Positions 35,354-41,300 of a stretch of DNA of 64,000 nucleotides are shown in pieces; position 1 is the stretch's first letter; every line of letters begins with the position of its first letter. A model generated the notes under the pieces. It made no database searches, was not told where the DNA came from, and worked only from the letters and a program-made list of their open reading frames with translations. The stretch is from positions 1,686,001 through 1,750,000 of the forward strand of contig WPIO01000036.1 in the NCBI GenBank assembly GCA_009760855.2, in the 5' to 3' direction. The stretch is from Cristatella mucedo. Its lineage: Eukaryota > Bryozoa > Phylactolaemata > Cristatellidae. A program made the position numbers and the translations under genes.

Positions 35354-38300
35354 TCCTCCTAAAATCGAAGCAATCGACCAGTGACACGTCTGCCGGATGC
35401 CCGTGCGAAAGAGTTGTAGCTTGGACATGCAAACTGAAGTGGATATTGGCGTACGTCGCAGAAAATCGAGAGATTCTCGACCATTCTAAAAACCACCACG
35501 GCGACTGTTCGAGCTGCAGTTGCTGCTGTGGCTCAGGGTCGTATCCAGCTCGATGAAACGACGCCATCAGCACGGAGGGTGCCCACTAAATAGCACCCGC
35601 TGTCGACAGCCCTTATCTGTAGGTAGAGGTTTGATCAATGCATATCTGAGCAGGCCAGCCATCAATGCTTCTAAGCTGCAAGACAAGCAGGGCTCATGGA
35701 TCTGAGCAGGGCAGAGCCTGATGAACAGAGACAGACAGGGGCAGTCGGCTCAGTAAGACATCGATGGAAAATTGAGAGCAGGTTTTTATAAAAGTAATGG
35801 GCAAAGTTAAAGGGGGTTGGACAGAGGAGAATTGGGGAATGACCTGCCAGAGAGAATGAGCAACAGGGGCATGTCGGCTGGCCGAACGCATGGATGGACG
35901 TGACCAATCCTTTCTACTGACCGAAGTTGGTCTCGCTTACAGCAAGAGGCGCAAGTGGAGCCTTCACCGGAGCCTCTCATAACATATCCGGTCAGCCGAC
36001 ACCTTTAGGGCATCGAGCATGCTCGAAAACCCGTGCACATTCACACGGGGTGGTGGAGCCACTTGATCGCACGGGCAATGTGTGCAAGTCATACACAGTG
36101 TATGAATATTGGCGAATGAATGAAAACAGAAGGAAATTGAAAGGAGGAGACCGAATGGAAAAATGGACCATCACAATGGTGGCCGACCTTCGTTGAACCT
36201 GTGATTGCCGGAATGTAAACAACGCAGGCCAGCTGATATATCAGATAATTATAATAGTACATGCTGTGTGGAGACGAGAGTGAAAGTGCCAGTAGCAGCA
36301 GGCAGGCCAAAGAGGAATTAAGAAATATCAGATGAGAACCTCCCGCCTCCGGCCCCCCCCGAATTACTGCTTGCATTGGCCCCTAAAAACACAGCGTTAC
36401 CACTCACACAATCTTCGATCTTCAACAGCAGCGTAGCTAGCGCAGGCGTGCAATCGGACGACGATTTCCATTTGGTTTTCACTTTTTCTTTAGGCTGACT
36501 ACTTACGTATTGAGAAATAAACGGCAAGGGGTGCCCAGGAGTGGTCGAGTGTGTCGCTGGCAAGCAGAGCATCCATCCGGAGCAGCTTTTCGAGCCCAAG
36601 ATTGCAGTGGCACACACCATGCAGAGGCAACACTCGGTGAGCAGAATCCGTTATTACGTAATTAAGCCGATTCAACAGAAAGCAGCGAACCTGCTGTTTA
36701 GGCAGCAATGCATCGGACGGAGCCGGTGCAGGTAGAAGGCATGTGTGTGTATGTGTGCGCGCGCGTGCGTGCGTGCGTGTGCTGAAATTCATGAATTGCA
36801 GCACGTCTGCTCGGCTAGGCTGGTTAACTAGGAAGCCATCTGGGTAGTGGGATTGATTAAGGAGAGCTCTCTGTCAAGCTTGCCATCACCGTCCAGTAGT
36901 AATAATAATAAGACAAATAACGATAAGGTATTAGCCTAGCGCCACAAGAGAACTAAATCTCTTTCTAGGTACATGACACACGGGGGAAGGGGGAAGGAAG
37001 CATGACAATCTGTTAGCGATACCATGCCCACTGTCAGCACGGATAAGTGCACAAAGAATGATTGACGCGGACCCAGCCAATGCTTCCAAGAACAGGTCAG
37101 TCTTCAGCTTCTTTTTGAATGCCATCAAGTCAGGGTCGGGGTCGTGACGTCAGTCAGGAGCCCAGCTCGTCAGCACTGCACCAGCTAAAGGCACAGTCTC
37201 CCAAGGATTAGAGGTTGAGTATGCCTGCTCAGTCTCCCTCCACACTTGACCAGGTGCAATCTAGATCAGTGACAGGAATGTGAGCACCGAAAAAGCGCTA
37301 GCTTCGATGCTGAACCGAAAACGAGTGCCTGCAGCCTCGTGACAGTATTCCCAATCTCAGAGCCGAGTGGACTCCGTGCCGTTCCTGTTTCCTGATCGGT
37401 TCCCATGGGCTCAGCCCTGCTGCCACGTTCTGCTTGCCGACGACGAATCGACGGCTGGAAAGGAGCCGACGAAAGAAGCAGGATGCAGGTGTTAGGTACG
37501 GAGTGGGAGAGGTCTAGGGGGCTGAGCTGAGTGCCACCCGGACACCGACTGCAGGAAGTTGACAGCTCACAGCGTGATGAATCTCTTTCTAGGCACTTTA
37601 TAAATGCTGCACAGGAAGCCTGTCAACATGGTTAGTGACAGCATGCACGGTATCAGTGCCCGTAGGCACACAAAGGTTAATTCATAAGGACCCAGCAAAT
37701 GCCGTTATGAAGGCTTTCTAACTTTTTTTAAATGTCAGCAAGTCAGGGGGATATCGTGACGTCAATCGGGAGTGAGTTCTGTGCTTCGGGAGCATGCAAA
37801 CTGCACAACCTTGAGGTCGATGCGCTGCTTAATGGAGAGCTAGTACAGATAGGCTTGAAACGGTGTAACTTGGAAACTGCGACGCTCGCGATAGATAAGC
37901 CTGGCTCAAAAAAGATGTCTGCACTATCTGTGAGCGCCTAATTGCATAGGCCAGCAAGTAGTGAGTTAAAGAAGTCGAGACGTGATGTCACGAATAAATG
38001 GACACAACTTGTCAGTGCCGAAGCAGTCCCGTAGCTTTCCAAGGCTCCGAAGTGCTGACATAATGAAGACTAGAACCGGCTCATTTCTCATGTCTGGTCA
38101 TCGAGTCTTAGCTTATTTCGGGATTGTGTAATTTTTTACTTTTTGGTTATATAATTTTTCTTTTGATTTTTGCGGGTTCACCAATATTGTCGTCACAATG
38201 GCTGGGTGAGAAAGGCTCTCAGCACTGGTTCTTGAAGATAGGGATTAAATCGGCGAGGACATCTCGTTCTTTCGTGCTAGCCCCACTACCATGCTAAGGT

Positions 38301-41300
38301 GTTATGCAGCTGAAAGTGGGCGGACTTGACAGTGGATCTGATGAAGTCGCTTACTGAGAAGTCACTTTGGAACAGGACACCCACATTTTGTGCAGATATT
38401 ACAGGAGATACGTTGGCAGAGTCCAATGCCTGACTCACACTAGGCTGGCCCATGACTAGTACGTTGGTGCTACCGTCATGCAATTTGAGAAAGTTTGCTG
38501 CCATACAAGTTCGAATGCCAGCAACACGTGCAGCAAGGGAGTCATGTGAGTTTGCCAAGCTGGTCAGCTCGAAGGGATCAAAGTAACGGTACAGTTGTGT
38601 GTCATCAGCATAGAGAGCAAAGCCTAAATTGTGCTTGGCGATTACATCGGCAAGAGGGGGAGTTATAATTCTCAAAAAAAGCTGACCAATCAAAGAGCCC
38701 TGGGGTAACCTGTACTTTAGAGGCTTATCGAATGACTGCTGTCTATTCACATCAATGCTTAGGAGTTTCCCACTGAGATATGATCTAAACGATTGCAGCG
38801 CAGTGCCAGTGATGCCCAGGCGAGATGAGAGACGCTCGAGAAGGACTTGGCGATCAACAGTATCAAGTGTTGCCGATAGATCAAGCAAAACGAGTAGCAA
38901 GACTACTCAAATGGGTATTTCTGACATTCAAACCTGGATGTCGGAAAGCTTTTTGAAACTAAATGACGATAAACCGAACTGCTGCTCATAGGACAACCTA
39001 AGCCTGTGGCTGGATTAAAAGGCTTTGCTCTTCTAACAGGTGATGCTGTTGTGCGACCATCACCACATGCTCGAAATTTAGGAGCCGTTTTCGACAGCTG
39101 CCTCGATTTTAAAAGCTTCATTCGGAAGACTGCTTCTACAGCTAGCCATCACGTCTGATCCCTATCCGGCTGGATTATTGTAATTCCCTTTTGGCTGAGC
39201 TACCAAAGAAAGCAACTAGGCCACTGCAGCTGACTATGAATATGGCTGCAAGGCTAGTCTTCAAGTCCCAGAAGTTTGAGCACGTGTCTCCTTTGCTAAA
39301 AGAGCTAGGATGGATGTCGGTTGAGCAACGGATACAGAGCAAAGTTCTTACTCTGACCCACAAGGCCCGCCACGGCTTGGCTCCTTCCTACCTAGCTGAA
39401 CTGCTGCATCAGTTTCGGCCTCTTCACGCACTCAGATCCTATGTGGACAATAGATTAGCTATTCCATTCCTTCGCTTAAAGACCGTTGGCAACAGAAGCT
39501 TTAGCTCTGCAGGTCCTAGATTGTGGAACTCGCTTCCACAATTCTTATGCAACGACAACTACTCACCTACGGCCAACTATGGCTCATCCTTTTCAGCGGT
39601 CCTGAACTGCTACTTCTATGCTACTCACTACCTCAACTGCTCTCCTGACTCTGCTATGCTTCCCACTTTCTCTTTGTTGCATGAGATGAAGTCTGTTGGC
39701 TACCGAATGAGTACCGAAAGCTGCTTAGGCTGTGAGTGCGCTATACAAAACTCTTTTGCAAAAAAAACTCACACGGTCTTTATGGCTTTGTGGAGTTACA
39801 GACGGAGATACATTACATTACATTCCGAAAAGGTTTTTTGCTTGCACACAAAGCAATAGCGACTTGCTGTTTAAGAAGTCATCTAAATCTCCCTCTCTCT
39901 TTCCCCCTCTATCTCTTCCCCTCTCTCAAGAAAGCAATGAAGTGCACGGTAACCGAAGAGGCTCTGACCTGTCCGAAGCGATTGCTATTTCCTACTTTTT
40001 GGGAGACTCCGAACGGCCGTTACATGGCGAACGCGACCCGCGTCAGGACTCTCGAGAATCGTTTACCAAGAACGACTTCTTGACAGCATCTCCACAAATA
40101 CAAGCACCCTCTTAAAAAAAATAAATCGGCAGTCCCCTCACAGGGAAACTGACCCTACGCCGAACCGAGAGGGAGAGCCACCACTGGAGCAGCTCTGTAG
40201 GTGAGTCTAGAAAAAAAGCCGAGTCACTCGAGGAGAATGCCTCGACGTCATCCGAACAAAGAGCCTCCCGAATCGCGCTCCCACCAAGCCTGGCGGCACT
40301 TCACTGTAAGACCGGAAGCTGCGGTCGGACAGGGCCGCAGCTTCCGGAAGCGGCCCTGCCCGGGCTTTCCCGAAGGAAAGAAACGAGGTTTCTTTCTCAG
40401 AAAAGAAAAGGGGTCGCCCTTTAACGACTGCAGTGGGGATCCGCGGCTCTGCAAGTTAGGGAATCGCGTTCTTTCGTGCTAGCTCTAATGCTATGTATGC
40501 GAGCCCTAATGCTATGCATTCGAGCCCTAATGCTATGCATGCAACGCAGTGGTACGGTCACACAGCTAATAGGGGGCACGTCAATTAGCATAGGAATAGT
40601 GAACTTCTGCTACGAGCCCTGAGCCCATGGCAGAAAGTTTAACACTGTAGCCAGCCTCTGCTAGCCATGAACCCTAAACACAACACTAAATCCTAAGCCC
40701 TAAACCCTAAACCTAAACGGCATAATCCTAAACCCCAAATTCTAAACCCTAAGCCAAAAAAGATATTGCAAGAAGTCTTTTCCGGTGCATTCTGGGTACG
40801 GGCACAGCTTCCATGCAGAAAGTTAACAATGTCTATGCTAATTGATGCCCTGTTAGACAATCGATTAGCATACAAAAAGTGAACTTTCTGCGATGGGCAG
40901 TGAGCCCATAGCAGGAAGTTGAACGTGGTAGCCAGCATCTGTAAACCGTAACGCTAAACCGTAAGCAGTAAATCATACACTCTAAACCCATAAATTCTAA
41001 ACCTCGAACCCTAAACCAAAAAAGCCATAAAAACGCCAAACCTTAACTCCTAAGCTCTAAGTGGTCACGAGGTGAGGGTGAGGCACAGCCGGTGGATTGA
41101 TCTGGGTTGTAAGCCGAAAGCCAGCCGGTCGCATGCACATAACAGCTATGGAAAATACGTGGGAGGCAATGATTGACAAGGATGTGGACACTGCAGTAGA
41201 CAGCATGGTTTACGTAATAGCCGAGAACGGCTGCCGTTTTCATAATGGGATTTCGGGGGGGGGGGTGAACGGCAGAAAGGCATACTCGGCCTAGTCTTCT

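Noticed and set aside
36410-36510. Minus-strand frames ending at GTGAGT (36404-36409) and GTAAGT (36503-36508) as HMBOX1 exons
   Set aside because: Their phases do not fit the flanking exons and the peptides do not resemble the POU-specific domain.
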